Source: a virus
Length of the DNA: 41,580 nucleotides
Reading direction: 5' to 3' (one strand)
IMG/VR virus record: IMGVR_UViG_3300037493_000847
Location: 1-41,580 of that record
Below, piece after piece: positions 14,478 through 23,105 of the stretch (the stretch's first letter is position 1; the number at the start of each line of letters is the position of its first letter). The notes beneath the pieces are model-generated. The model ran no database searches, had not been told where the DNA came from, and worked only from the letters and a program-made list of their open reading frames with translations. Position numbers and translations under genes: made by a program.

Positions 14478-16190
14478 ATGGTCGATACAACCACGACGAA
14501 CTACAACCTAGTCAAACCAGAAGTTGGGGCCAGTTCTGACACATGGGGAACTAAGATCAACACTGATTTTGATTCTCTTGATGACATTCTAGGCTCGACG
14601 CAGCCAATTACTGTTGGAAGCGGGACAGTCACACTATCTGCCGCACAGTATAGCAACATGGCTATACACTTTACTGGCACGTTATCTGGTAACGTAATAT
14701 ACCAAGTTCCGTCAGGAATTGGCGGAAAATGGATTGTGTCTAACGCGGCGTCAGGAGCCTTTACTTTGACGTTCCGTACCGCAGCAGCAGGAGCAAGTGT
14801 GGTCATTGCTGCGTCCACTCGCGCCATAGTTTACTCTGACGGCACAAATGTCTATTTTGCCAATCCGACCATTGCCGCAGGGGCTAACACGCAAATTCCC
14901 TTCAACTCATCGGGCAGTTACGCTGCGTCAAGCAATCTTAGTTTTGATGGATACAACGTAACTGTCGGTGGGTCTACGGCAACTGTAAACGCAAGTTGCG
15001 CTGGAACTACTGCCACTGTAACATTTTCTAATGGGATGACCATTCCAGTAGGTTCGGTAGTTACTATTGCTGGAGTTACCCCCACTGCTTACAACGGCAC
15101 TTGGGTAACAACTGGTACTGCTACGCTTAACCAAGTACAGTTTACTGTGCCAACATCCCTGACTTCGCAAACAGTGGCTGGGACTATTGCATTTGGCAAT
15201 CTCCGCCTTAGCAATGGACTTATCAGTTCAGTTGCTACATCTGCCTTAGCTATAGCTGGCACAAACAACACTGCTGTAATGACTCCTGCAACTACGGCAG
15301 CGGCTATCACTAACGAACTTGTTTCAGACACCCTTGCGCTGGGTCCATACGTTACAGTTGGCGGAACATCTGCGACAGTAACTGCGACTTGCGTTTCTAC
15401 TGTTGCTACAGTGACATTCAGTAACGGAAAAACTCTACCTGTAGGTTCGATTGTTACCATCTCTGGCGTCACCCCAACTGGTTACAATGGCACTTGGACT
15501 ACCACTGGAACGGCTACGCTCAATCAAGTCCAATTTACTGTCCCTGCTGCTCTAGGCCCGCAGACAGTAGCCGGAACTATCGCATATGGTAATATCAACA
15601 TGGGAGGTCGCTTAGTCGGACCAGCCCTCTCGTCGCCAAATGTAAGCGAAAACCGCACGGCTGCTGTGACAAACACTGCTGTGTTTGACGGCACAAAAAC
15701 TGCCTATGAAAGCTATGCGCTGACTCCTGTCGGTGGAAATATGCGGTATTTCATCAATAACGCAGGAACTGTTGCTACATCGGCCACAAGCGGCACAGGC
15801 GCTGTCGCCACTATTACTTTTGGCACAGCGTTTGTGCATCCTGTTGGTTCTAGCATTACTGTGGCTGGTGTAACGCCATCCGGGTATAATGGAACCTATA
15901 CAGTAACGGCATCATCTGCTGGGTCTGTATCTTTCGCCAGCACAACTACTGGGGCGCAGACAGTTGCTGGCACGATTACATCGGGCATCAACATCGCTGG
16001 TCCTACTGTTTCTGGTGACTACACGATGGTACTCCAGATCAGCAACGGCGCTTCCGCAGGGAACATCAGCTTTTCTGGATTTAACAAGACCACAGGCGCT
16101 CCGTTCACTCGTACCAATGGCCATGATTTCATGGTGTACGTCACAAGACTCAACGGATTCCGCGTCGCTAACGTGGTGGCCCTGCAATGA
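14478..16190 (+). CDS. Large tail fibre/appendage protein with three Ig-like repeats
   Basis: The 570-residue protein starts [21 protein letters not shown], a segment that opens many phage tail appendage proteins, followed by a [14 protein letters not shown]-like beta domain. Three repeats of about 80 residues follow (DNA about 14955-15200, 15345-15600, 15770-15990). Each contains TVTFSNG-type strands, [20 protein letters not shown] and QTVAGTI, and looks like an Ig-like surface domain. The C-terminus ([18 protein letters not shown]...) is beta-rich. The ATG at 14478 follows AGGA by a short gap; an earlier in-frame start is less likely. It overlaps the next gene by ATGA. Confidence 0.8.
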   Translation: MVDTTTTNYNLVKPEVGASSDTWGTKINTDFDSLDDILGSTQPITVGSGTVTLSAAQYSNMAIHFTGTLSGNVIYQVPSGIGGKWIVSNAASGAFTLTFRTAAAGASVVIAASTRAIVYSDGTNVYFANPTIAAGANTQIPFNSSGSYAASSNLSFDGYNVTVGGSTATVNASCAGTTATVTFSNGMTIPVGSVVTIAGVTPTAYNGTWVTTGTATLNQVQFTVPTSLTSQTVAGTIAFGNLRLSNGLISSVATSALAIAGTNNTAVMTPATTAAAITNELVSDTLALGPYVTVGGTSATVTATCVSTVATVTFSNGKTLPVGSIVTISGVTPTGYNGTWTTTGTATLNQVQFTVPAALGPQTVAGTIAYGNINMGGRLVGPALSSPNVSENRTAAVTNTAVFDGTKTAYESYALTPVGGNMRYFINNAGTVATSATSGTGAVATITFGTAFVHPVGSSITVAGVTPSGYNGTYTVTASSAGSVSFASTTTGAQTVAGTITSGINIAGPTVSGDYTMVLQISNGASAGNISFSGFNKTTGAPFTRTNGHDFMVYVTRLNGFRVANVVALQ

Positions 16191-16801
16191 GCTTCCCCTT
16201 GATGCCTTTTGCAAACCCGATTAGCCCAGTCCCGACTGTGACTTATTTGGATGGCTTTCCTTTTGGAAACGCATCAACAAGAAGCGCGACATCGACTCCG
16301 GCGGAAAACCGCTTCATTGTCTATATCGGAAGCACAAACACAACTGCCGTAATGACGTCCTGTCTGATAAACGGCGTGGCGGCAGAAGTGGCAAACTCCG
16401 GCGCGGCCTCCTTTGCTTGCGCCTATGTGCCGACTGGGACCACTGTGACTGCTGATCCTACCTTCTCTGTCGGCGGCACGACTGGCTCTAGCGGTATGGC
16501 GGCTATGTATGCAGTCTACGGCCTAGAAAGCCCGATCTGGCGCTCTGTGGCTTACGACAGCGGCGCTCCATCCTCTGCAAGCATCGTCATACCGCAAGAC
16601 GGCCTGATTTTCGTGCCTGTGTGGCTGGACAACGACAACCAGTCACCAGCCTTCACTGGCGCTACCCGCGATGCAGAGGGCGACAATGGCAACAGCTACG
16701 GGTGGGCGACCGGGCATCGTGATGCTTCTGCCGCCGGAACTTACACTGTGTCAGTTGCTGCAACCGCCACAATGTATATGGGTTTAGGCTGCTTGCGGTA
16801 A
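16187..16801 (+). CDS. Beta-rich virion protein, probably fibre-related
   Basis: A 204-residue protein with many short strands and small residues ([46 protein letters not shown]), compatible with a jelly-roll or Ig-like fold. A late segment ([30 protein letters not shown]) suggests a metal or sugar binding loop but no known motif. ATGA couples it to the large appendage gene, so it may be a tip or receptor-binding partner. Not recognised further. Confidence 0.68.
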   Translation: MSFPLMPFANPISPVPTVTYLDGFPFGNASTRSATSTPAENRFIVYIGSTNTTAVMTSCLINGVAAEVANSGAASFACAYVPTGTTVTADPTFSVGGTTGSSGMAAMYAVYGLESPIWRSVAYDSGAPSSASIVIPQDGLIFVPVWLDNDNQSPAFTGATRDAEGDNGNSYGWATGHRDASAAGTYTVSVAATATMYMGLGCLR

Positions 16802-16810
16802 GGACCAGTC

Positions 16811-17044
16811 ATGGAATTTCTCGACCTCATAAATACTGGAATGCAGTGGATCGTCGCGCCTATCGCGGCTGGCGTCATCTTCATGTACCGCACCCAACAG
16901 AACCACGCGACCCAGATTGCCGTGCTGCAAGCAGTCCACGAGGCCAACAAAGAGGCGCACGACCGCGAGTTTAAGGAGATGCGGGAAAACTTCCGCCGCA
17001 TTTTTGAGAAATTGGACACAATCGAAGGGGTGTTGCGGAAATGA
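16811..17044 (+). CDS. Small membrane protein with coiled coil, i-spanin- or holin-like
   Basis: A 77-residue protein with one membrane segment (about residues 11-26, MQWIVAPIAAGVIFMY) and then a charged heptad-like helix (AVLQAVHEANKEAHDREFKEMRENFRRIFEKLD). N-in/C-out topology with a periplasmic coiled coil would suit an inner-membrane spanin, and the next gene is a small lipoprotein overlapping by ATGA, as spanin pairs often do. The coiled coil is short for a protein that must span the periplasm. AAGGA lies eight bases upstream. Confidence 0.7.
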   Translation: MEFLDLINTGMQWIVAPIAAGVIFMYRTQQNHATQIAVLQAVHEANKEAHDREFKEMRENFRRIFEKLDTIEGVLRK

Positions 17045-17262
17045 AGTGGCTCCCCTTGCTGCTCCTTGCCTCATGCGGACCTATCGCTGTCACATCAATC
17101 GCCTATACGACTGCTTGCCCAGAGGGGGACACCCAATGCGAGATCAGGCAGAACGCGCAGACGCTCTATTACATGGGCCAGTTCGACGCTGGGGACGCCT
17201 TGATGTGTGGCGGCGATCTATCTGTGCGCTCCTCGCTTGGGGAAGTCTGCTCGCTCTACTAG
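17041..17262 (+). CDS. Small lipoprotein, possible o-spanin
   Basis: A 73-residue protein with a lipoprotein signal: MKWLPLLLLASC with lipobox LASC and lipidated Cys12. The mature part has three further Cys residues (ACPEGDTQCEI and MCGGDL). It starts within the ATGA of the coiled-coil membrane protein, the arrangement of an outer-membrane spanin behind its inner partner. From 17136 on, its frame is overlapped by the next exported protein for 127 bases. Confidence 0.65.
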   Translation: MKWLPLLLLASCGPIAVTSIAYTTACPEGDTQCEIRQNAQTLYYMGQFDAGDALMCGGDLSVRSSLGEVCSLY

Positions 17263-17939
17263 GCCCTGCCGCAGCGCAAGTCACAGGCGACCTGAACACC
17301 AACAGCGGCAACACCAACTCCACTGTTGGCAGCAACAACCCCACCAGCAACGAAACTACAAACTACAACGGCGCTGGCTCCGCGCCATTCAGTCAGCCTG
17401 TTCCCACTGCCGCAGCCCCTACAGTCATGGGCGGCGGCGGCAATGACTCCTGCCTCATCCCGATCCAGCAAGCCTTTCAGATCAGTATTTTTGGCAAAGC
17501 TGACGGAAAAATGATCCAAGACCCTGAGTGCAATCGTAGAAAAGACAGCCGACTTCTCGGAACGCCTCAAGACACTGGCGGACTGGGCCTCCAAGTCAGC
17601 GGTATCTCCCTCATGTGCGGCAACCCTGCCATCTTCAAAGCGATGGCGCTCGCTTCGACGCCCTGCCCTGTCTACTCCATCGCTGCTGGTAAGCTGATGA
17701 TGGGCAGGGACGCCTACATCACAATGCGTAGTCAGCCCTTCATTTATGTGGTAGGATACGCCGACGACCAGACTTTCTGGGACGAATTTTTGATGATGGG
17801 AAAGGAACTGCCCAATGTTGAAGTCAACCAAAACACTGGTCCTAGCCTTTCTGAGCGCTTCCGCCGCAACACAGGCAATGGCGGACCAGACGATGCCGAA
17901 TCTAAACCAAGCGGCGGAAACGATTCTGGGGCAAATTAG
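17136..17939 (+). CDS. Exported protein with Asn-rich segment, function unknown
   Basis: The 267-residue protein starts at ATG 17136 behind AGAGGGGG, a strong ribosome binding site. A Sec-type signal follows at residues 24-47: VWRRSICALLAWGSLLALLGPAAA, cleavage likely before QVTGD. A GTG at 17205 would give a shorter, more classical signal. The mature protein begins with an Asn/Ser/Thr-rich linker (SNNPTSNETTNYN), then a folded domain with four Cys (DSCLIP, DPECNR, LMCGN, TPCPVY), and ends in a Pro/Gly/Asp-rich tail. It overlaps the upstream lipoprotein by 127 bases and the downstream exported gene by 125 bases. No family recognised. Confidence 0.7.
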   Translation: MRDQAERADALLHGPVRRWGRLDVWRRSICALLAWGSLLALLGPAAAQVTGDLNTNSGNTNSTVGSNNPTSNETTNYNGAGSAPFSQPVPTAAAPTVMGGGGNDSCLIPIQQAFQISIFGKADGKMIQDPECNRRKDSRLLGTPQDTGGLGLQVSGISLMCGNPAIFKAMALASTPCPVYSIAAGKLMMGRDAYITMRSQPFIYVVGYADDQTFWDEFLMMGKELPNVEVNQNTGPSLSERFRRNTGNGGPDDAESKPSGGNDSGAN

Positions 17940-18576
17940 CGCATCCCAGATTCTGATGGCGGGGGCTGTTCAGGCTGCTGGCACTGGTGGTATCTTGGAT
18001 GCTGGCGTTATGCAGACTGCGGCAATCAACGACCAGATGCAGAACGCCTACAACAACGCCATTCAGGACGTTATTGATGCCAATTATTACGGCGCTCAAG
18101 ACCTTTTTATGGATCAACACGCTCAGGCCATGGCAAATCTCAACACTTCTATTGACAGCCTTGTTGATGCTACCTTGGTGTTGATGACTGCCGCAACAGT
18201 GGCTGATATGGCAGCAGCAGCGGACACTGTGCCTGAGCAACAGGCCATGCAAGCCATGCTGGAAAACTCGCCTGAACTGGCGGTGTCTGACGCAGAGCAG
18301 GGCGACTACAACAACGCCTTGGCCTCGGTGCAGGAATACGCCCGTGAAGCTGGCGCGTTTCTTGCCGCAGCCAACAACACCACCCTGACCTCAACTGTCG
18401 ATGCCTATGCCGCAACAGCAAACGTCAACCTGTACGGAGGCTATGCGGCCTACAGCGCGACTGCCGACATCTTGAACGTCAGCGCCGGAAACACTTTCGG
18501 TTTGGGCTTCCAAGGCTTCTTGGCTGGCAACGGCGTCAGTGCTGAAGACATTTACAGCGCAGGATATGGCTCGTGA
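17815..18576 (+). CDS. Exported alanine-rich protein, function unknown
   Basis: The 253-residue protein starts with a clear signal peptide: MLKSTKTLVLAFLSASAATQAMA, cleavage before DQT. The mature part is Ala/Asn/Gln-rich and probably helical (MQTAAINDQMQNAYNNAIQDVIDANYYGAQD region), with a Gly-rich end (GFQGFLAGNG). Its first 125 bases overlap the preceding gene in another frame. A later ATG (MADQT) would lose the signal, so I keep the full start. Periplasmic or virion-associated function is possible; no motif is diagnostic. Confidence 0.68.
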   Translation: MLKSTKTLVLAFLSASAATQAMADQTMPNLNQAAETILGQISASQILMAGAVQAAGTGGILDAGVMQTAAINDQMQNAYNNAIQDVIDANYYGAQDLFMDQHAQAMANLNTSIDSLVDATLVLMTAATVADMAAAADTVPEQQAMQAMLENSPELAVSDAEQGDYNNALASVQEYAREAGAFLAAANNTTLTSTVDAYAATANVNLYGGYAAYSATADILNVSAGNTFGLGFQGFLAGNGVSAEDIYSAGYGS

Positions 18577-19007
18577 GTGACGACGAAGACAGCGGAACCT
18601 CCATCAAGATTGGTGGCTTCGATTTCAAGGGCTGGTATCTGGCTGTAGCCTTACCAGTCCTTTCCGGCTTGTCTGGAGGCATCTACTACGCCTACGACAC
18701 TGTGAACCGCTTTTGGGCAGCAGAGGAAAGCATCAACGCCGTTCTTGGCATGGAAAGCCGTGTGCAGACGCTCGAACAGGCCATCCAAGACAACGATGTG
18801 CGCGGCCTCGCCCCCAAACTGTCGTCCATTGGGACACAGATGGAAACTATTTTGGAGCAGCAAAAGCAACTGCTTGACTTGCGCTCCTCTGTGGAGAAGT
18901 CAGATGCCATCACATCTGACTTGAAAGACAACCTCGACAAGTATGACCGCGACATCGAAGACCTATGGAAAGCGATGGACGACCTAAGCAAAAACCCGAT
19001 TCAGTGA
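18573..19007 (+). CDS. Membrane-anchored coiled-coil protein in the lysis cluster
   Basis: The 144-residue protein starts with GTG overlapping the previous stop (GTGA). A short acidic head is followed by one membrane segment (residues 21-40, WYLAVALPVLSGLSGGIYYA) and a long coiled coil (about 48-138; SRVQTLEQAIQ...LKDNLDKYDRDIEDLWKAMDD). It could be a holin accessory or inner-membrane spanin; its longer coiled coil suits the latter better than that of the protein at 16811-17044. Confidence 0.7.
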   Translation: MSDDEDSGTSIKIGGFDFKGWYLAVALPVLSGLSGGIYYAYDTVNRFWAAEESINAVLGMESRVQTLEQAIQDNDVRGLAPKLSSIGTQMETILEQQKQLLDLRSSVEKSDAITSDLKDNLDKYDRDIEDLWKAMDDLSKNPIQ

Positions 19008-19014
19008 GGGCGCG

Positions 19015-19203
19015 ATGAAAGAGAAGATCATGTGGCTCCTGTTTGTCGCCGCGATTGTGGCGATCTTTTGGGTTTCTCAGGACGGCTTCTACCGCTATCC
19101 ATGCCAAGACCCGAACAAGTGGGGTCTGCCTGAATGCAAACCGCCGATCTGCACGGCGACAAAACAATGTCCTGAAGACCTGATTGGAGGGGTAAATGGG
19201 TAA
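19015..19203 (+). CDS. Small membrane protein with four cysteines
   Basis: A 62-residue protein with an N-terminal membrane segment (residues 6-20) and an outer part GFYRYPCQDPNKW...PECKPPICTATKQCPEDLI with four Cys. Proteins with the YRYPCQDP and PEC-PP-C-CPE pattern recur in the lysis or structural clusters of aquatic phages, from memory. Disulfide bonding in the periplasm is likely. It overlaps the next gene by eight bases. Confidence 0.72.
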   Translation: MKEKIMWLLFVAAIVAIFWVSQDGFYRYPCQDPNKWGLPECKPPICTATKQCPEDLIGGVNG

Positions 19204-19462
19204 GCATGATCCTGATGAGATGGAAGCAAAGCTGCGCTACTTCATTGGCGTGGCGCTGACTGTCATCCTCGGCGGCACGATTTTTGTCATCCTCTATTCG
19301 CTGGTCTTCGTGACGCAGCCAATGGGCGAAAGCAGCGAAAACGACCGCAAGTTCTTTGAACTCTTGACTCCCATCGCTTCCTTCATCGTCGGGGCTTTGG
19401 GCGGCGTCATGGCGGCGGGCAATAACCGCAGCAAAACTCCAGAAGAAGGACCATCCGAATGA
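19196..19462 (+). CDS. Holin-like two-helix membrane protein
   Basis: An 88-residue protein with two membrane segments (about 15-38 and 56-74), a charged N-terminus and a charged C-terminus, so both ends probably lie in the cytoplasm: the class II holin design. GGAGGGG precedes the ATG. It lies one short gene before the endolysin, where holins are usual. The pattern RYFIGVALTV...SLVFVTQP...FFELLTPIASFIVGALGG is typical of phage holin-like proteins. Confidence 0.75.
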   Translation: MGKHDPDEMEAKLRYFIGVALTVILGGTIFVILYSLVFVTQPMGESSENDRKFFELLTPIASFIVGALGGVMAAGNNRSKTPEEGPSE

Positions 19463-19638
19463 TTGGTAGACTCGTAGGCGCTTTGGTGGGCCGCAAGCTG
19501 AAAGAAAAGGCCGTCGATGCTGTGCTGGATAAGGTCGATCTGCCTGACCCAGTGGAAGACGCCATTAAGATCGCCACCACTGGCAATGTCGGTGATCTGC
19601 TCGGTGCTGTTGTCAAAGGTGCAGGAAAGAAAAAATGA
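19459..19638 (+). CDS. Small 59-residue amphipathic protein between holin and endolysin
   Basis: Frame from ATG 19459 (ATGA overlap with the holin-like stop) to TGA 19638 (overlapping the endolysin ATG). The sequence MIGRLVGALVGRKLKEKAVD... is short, Gly/Ala/Val-rich and basic, ending GAGKKK. Overlaps on both sides show it is translated in line with the lysis genes. It may associate with the membrane; there is no clear transmembrane segment. Confidence 0.72.
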   Translation: MIGRLVGALVGRKLKEKAVDAVLDKVDLPDPVEDAIKIATTGNVGDLLGAVVKGAGKKK

Positions 19639-20471
19639 CGCTGACTAAGGACCACATCATCCACATTCTGCACGGCAACGCAGATGCCGCCGCTTGGGCA
19701 GACGCTGCCTTGGAAATCCTGCCCAAATACGACATCACCACACCAAACCGCATCGCTGGTTTCTTCGCGCAGTGCGGTCACGAGTCCATGAATTTCACTG
19801 TTTTGTCCGAAAACCTCAACTATCGGGCCGAAACTTTGGAAAAACTGTTCTCGAAATACTTTTCAAAAGCAGGACGCAACGCCGCTGACTACGCCAAGCA
19901 GCCAGAAAAGCTTGCCAACGTGATTTACGCCAACCGCATGGCTAACGGCGATACGGCGTCTGGTGACGGCTTCAAATTTCGCGGGCGCGGGATAGTCCAA
20001 CTGACTGGCCGTGAAAACTATACCAACTTTGGCAAGTCAGTAGGAATGTCGCCTGAACAAGTCATCGACTATGTGCAGACCAAGAAGGGCGCACTTGAGT
20101 CAGCTTGTTGGTATTGGGCCAGCCGGAAGATCAACATCGCCTGTGACGAGGGCGACATTGTAAAGATGACCAAGCTGGTCAACGGCGGGACCATCGGCCT
20201 CGAAGACCGCAAGAAGCACTACGAAGAGGCCTTGAAGGTGTTGGGCGGCGCAGTTCCTGCCCCAATTACCAACGCTGCCTCCATCCCCGGAGTTTTGAAA
20301 AAAGGCTCCACGGGCGAAGCAGTCAAGCGGCTTCAGGCTGAGTTGGGCCTCGAAGATGACGGCGTGTTCGGCCCCGGCACTGAGTCAGCAGTCAAAAAAT
20401 GGCAAGCTGCCAACGGCTTGGCGGCGGACGGCATCGTCGGTCCTAAGACATTGGCTAAACTTTTGGCTTAG
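19635..20471 (+). CDS. Endolysin: GH19 glycoside hydrolase with peptidoglycan-binding domain
   Basis: The 278-residue lysin has a GH19 (chitinase-like) catalytic domain at residues 1-205: catalytic Glu in AQCGHES (E50), SENLNY (58-63), the glycine-rich FRGRGIVQLTGRENY (115-129) and LVNGG (181-185). A peptidoglycan-binding domain of type 1 follows at about 218-277 (LKKGSTGEAVKRLQAELGL...DGVFGPGTESAVKKWQAANGL...GIVGPKT). It cuts the glycan backbone of the cell wall at lysis. No signal peptide, so release through the holin is expected. Confidence 0.93.
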   Translation: MTLTKDHIIHILHGNADAAAWADAALEILPKYDITTPNRIAGFFAQCGHESMNFTVLSENLNYRAETLEKLFSKYFSKAGRNAADYAKQPEKLANVIYANRMANGDTASGDGFKFRGRGIVQLTGRENYTNFGKSVGMSPEQVIDYVQTKKGALESACWYWASRKINIACDEGDIVKMTKLVNGGTIGLEDRKKHYEEALKVLGGAVPAPITNAASIPGVLKKGSTGEAVKRLQAELGLEDDGVFGPGTESAVKKWQAANGLAADGIVGPKTLAKLLA

Positions 20472-20479
20472 GCTATAGT
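20451..20479 (+). promoter_or_regulatory. Candidate promoter at the end of the endolysin gene
   Basis: TTGGCT (20451-20456), 17 bases, then TATAGT (20474-20479). The -10 matches five of six consensus bases. It overlaps the last codons of the endolysin gene and would start transcription just before the AAGGAG ribosome binding site of the gene at 20501. Confidence 0.55.
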
Positions 20480-20500
20480 CAGGCAACAAGGAGTTCTGCC

Positions 20501-22018
20501 ATGCCTCTAGTCCCAATCAGTCTACAGCCCGGACTTTACAAGAACGGCACAGCCTACGGCGGGAAACTGCGGTGGGCTGACTCCAATCTGGTGCGCTGGA
20601 AAGACGGGTCGATCCGTGTGGTCGGCGGCTGGGAACGGCGGAAAAACTCGGCGGGCGAGAACATTCCCGCCCTTTATAACAACGCTGCAATCGAAGCACC
20701 GCGCAACATCTTCGCTTGGACTGATAACGCAGGGGCGCGGCACATTGTCGTCGGCACAAACCGCGCTCTGTACTATATCAACTCGTCCGGCGCAAAATCC
20801 ACTATCACACCCGCTGGCTTCACTCCTGCCTCGCGCGATTCAGGCTTGGCTGTGGGCTACGGCACATTCTCTTATGGTCTATCCTCTTACGGCACTCCTC
20901 GCACATTCTCAGGCGCTATTCCTACCCCTGCTGCATCATGGGACTTTGCTGCATGGGGCGAAAAACTATTGGCCCAATTCCGTGGAGATGGAAAGCTGTA
21001 TGAATGGACTGTAGGAACAGCGGCTGCTTTGGCAATTTCTACTTCTCCAGACGGGATGCAAGACTTCCTTGTGACTGACGAGCGGATTGTCATTGGTATT
21101 GGCAATGAGACAGACCCTCGGATCGTCCAGTGGTCGGCCTCTGAAGACAACACCAACTGGACACCATCCGTCACAAACCAAGCTGGCTCCCTCACATTGG
21201 CCGGAACTGGGCCTCTGCTGGCAATCACGCAGATTATGAACGAACTGCTCATCATCAGTCAAAACGAAGTCTACGCTGGGCGCTACCTCGGCCCGCCCTA
21301 CATCTACGGCTTTGATCGGGTCGGGGACAACAACGGGCTGCTGTCGCCAACTTCTCTTGTGACTACGGCCCGCTTTGCTATGTGGGCTGGCGACCGAAAC
21401 TTCTGGATGTATGACGGCTCTCTGCACAAGCTAGAATCGGACATTATCGACTTCTTCCACAACGACATTAGCGACACCGAATACAGCAAAACCTACGGCT
21501 TCGCGCTGCGCGGCTTTAACGAAGTCTGGTGGCTCTACCAGTCGAAATCCAGCACCACTGGCGAACCTGACGCCTATGTGTGCTACGACTTCTCTGCTAA
21601 CCATTGGACCAAAGGTAAGCTGCCTCGCGGCGTAGGCATCGACAACGCTGCCTTGGCCTATCCTTTGCTGATTACGGCAGACGGGCTGCTTTACAACCAC
21701 GAACTGCCCGGAACCGCCATTACAGACGGCGTTATTCCCTACTGCGAGACGGGACCAATCGAACTTGGGCAAGGCGACCGCCAAGCCTATATCGACTACC
21801 TTTATCCTGACGAAGCAGTCGCTGGCGATGTGACGCTGACGATCAAGACCCAAGATATGCCAAACCTGTCGGAAACAGACTACGGCCCCTACACGCTGAC
21901 TGGACCAACGCCAGTCAGGGCACGAGGGCGGCAATTTGCTCTGCGTTTTGAGGGCCGCGCTGCTGGCTGGCAGATCGGCACGATGCGGGCGAATGTCAAA
22001 ACTGGTGGTATTCGATGA
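20501..22018 (+). CDS. Tail nozzle/tube-type structural protein
   Basis: The 505-residue protein begins MPLVPISLQPGLYKNGTAYGG...RWADSNLVRWKDGSIRVVGGW, the start of large beta-rich podovirus tail proteins. It continues with repeated strand pairs and aromatic residues such as FAWTDNAGARHIVVGTNRALYYI and VQWSASEDNTNW, compatible with a beta-propeller as in tail nozzle proteins. AAGGAG precedes the ATG by seven bases. It overlaps the next gene by ATGA. The nozzle label is inferred from order and general look. Confidence 0.75.
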   Translation: MPLVPISLQPGLYKNGTAYGGKLRWADSNLVRWKDGSIRVVGGWERRKNSAGENIPALYNNAAIEAPRNIFAWTDNAGARHIVVGTNRALYYINSSGAKSTITPAGFTPASRDSGLAVGYGTFSYGLSSYGTPRTFSGAIPTPAASWDFAAWGEKLLAQFRGDGKLYEWTVGTAAALAISTSPDGMQDFLVTDERIVIGIGNETDPRIVQWSASEDNTNWTPSVTNQAGSLTLAGTGPLLAITQIMNELLIISQNEVYAGRYLGPPYIYGFDRVGDNNGLLSPTSLVTTARFAMWAGDRNFWMYDGSLHKLESDIIDFFHNDISDTEYSKTYGFALRGFNEVWWLYQSKSSTTGEPDAYVCYDFSANHWTKGKLPRGVGIDNAALAYPLLITADGLLYNHELPGTAITDGVIPYCETGPIELGQGDRQAYIDYLYPDEAVAGDVTLTIKTQDMPNLSETDYGPYTLTGPTPVRARGRQFALRFEGRAAGWQIGTMRANVKTGGIR

Positions 22019-22716
22019 GACGCAGCTTCATCGTCCCGTCCCCTAACAGGGACAACCTCACGCGCTGGGCGACTGACGTTCACAACTTTTTGCGCGATAC
22101 CACAAGCGGTGCAGTGGACGCTCAGACTGTTCTGATGCAGAAACAAATAGGCGACGAGAAAGCAACAACTGACGGCCTCCTGATGTGGGATCAGGATGGC
22201 TACCCTGTCGTATCAAAGGACGATGCGTGGCATCGTCTGGCCGTTAAGGACTACGACTACGGCATTGGCAACGCTCTGTTTGGCAGGGCTACCGCAGTCA
22301 CCGCAGCCGCCGCCAACACTGCCTACGCTATCCTGTTCGACGCCCCTGCCTTTGCCACAGGCATCAGCCGTGCTACAGGAAATCTGACTCGGATCGTCTT
22401 TGCCAATGCTGGGCTTTACCGCCTGTCGTTTACAGCACAGATGGCTTCGTCCTCCGCCTCTAGTGTCGAAATGCGCTTCTGGCCCAAAGTCAACGGGACC
22501 AATGTAGGCGGCAGCACAATGGTCGGCTCTCTGCATAACAACGGCGCTACGACAGTTGTGTCCCGCGACAGCCTGTTCCAGTTTGCAGCAGGAGACTACC
22601 TAGAAGCCATGTGGGCAACCAGCAGCACCAACGGCTTTCTCGAAGCCCACGCAGCCACTGCCTACGCCCCTGCCTCGCCGTCTGTGACTATGGCGATCAA
22701 TCGTGTGCTGACATGA
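22015..22716 (+). CDS. Tail protein with a jelly-roll-like C-terminal domain
   Basis: The 233-residue protein has a helical N-terminus (NRDNLTRWATDVHNFLRD) followed at about 115-232 by a C1q/TNF-like beta pattern: TAYAILFDAPAF, NAGLYRLSFTAQMASSSA, DSLFQFAAGDYLEAMW. Such domains in phages form trimeric knobs or attach to tail proteins. Overlaps with both neighbours (ATGA) place it in the tail block. Confidence 0.72.
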   Translation: MRRSFIVPSPNRDNLTRWATDVHNFLRDTTSGAVDAQTVLMQKQIGDEKATTDGLLMWDQDGYPVVSKDDAWHRLAVKDYDYGIGNALFGRATAVTAAAANTAYAILFDAPAFATGISRATGNLTRIVFANAGLYRLSFTAQMASSSASSVEMRFWPKVNGTNVGGSTMVGSLHNNGATTVVSRDSLFQFAAGDYLEAMWATSSTNGFLEAHAATAYAPASPSVTMAINRVLT

Positions 22717-23105
22717 GCGTGACCACTGAAGTCAGGAAACTGCTCGACACTTTGGACCGCTTTCGCCCTGAATTAGAGGCGGCAATGGAGCATAATGGCG
22801 GGACGCACACCTTCGACGACCTGACTATGATGGTGCTTCAAGGCAGACTTCGCCTATGGTCTACAAAGAATAGTGTCGCCCTCACTGAAATTGTTGAGTA
22901 TCCGCGCCAAAAGCATTATCATGTCTTTGCCGCAGGGGGCGACCTGACTGAGATTGTGGACACGATACCAACAATCGAACAGGCTGCTCGTGACGCTGGT
23001 TGCTGTAAACTGACTCTCTCAGGCCGCAAAGGGTGGTCAAGAGTTCTAGTCAGCGGCGGCTGGACAGAGCAGTTCACAACTTGTGTTAGGAGCATCGAAC
23101 CATGA
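22713..23105 (+). CDS. Conserved phage protein, possible GNAT-like fold
   Basis: The 130-residue protein starts at ATG 22713 inside ATGA. The pattern THTFDDLTMMVLQGRLRLWS...ALTEIVEYPRQKHYHVFAAGGDLTEIVDTIPTIEQAARDAGCCKLTLSGRKGWSR has the strand-helix order of small acetyltransferase-like (GNAT) folds, including an AGGDL turn and a GRKGW end. It recurs next to virion genes of short-tailed phages. No catalytic residue can be assigned, so enzymatic activity is uncertain. Confidence 0.68.
   Translation: MSVTTEVRKLLDTLDRFRPELEAAMEHNGGTHTFDDLTMMVLQGRLRLWSTKNSVALTEIVEYPRQKHYHVFAAGGDLTEIVDTIPTIEQAARDAGCCKLTLSGRKGWSRVLVSGGWTEQFTTCVRSIEP

Noticed and set aside
17136-17939. Use of the far upstream start at 16917 for this frame
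   Set aside because: The region 16917-17135 in this frame lies over the coiled-coil and lipoprotein genes and is rich in Cys, Arg and Lys without a signal; ATG 17136 has a strong ribosome binding site.
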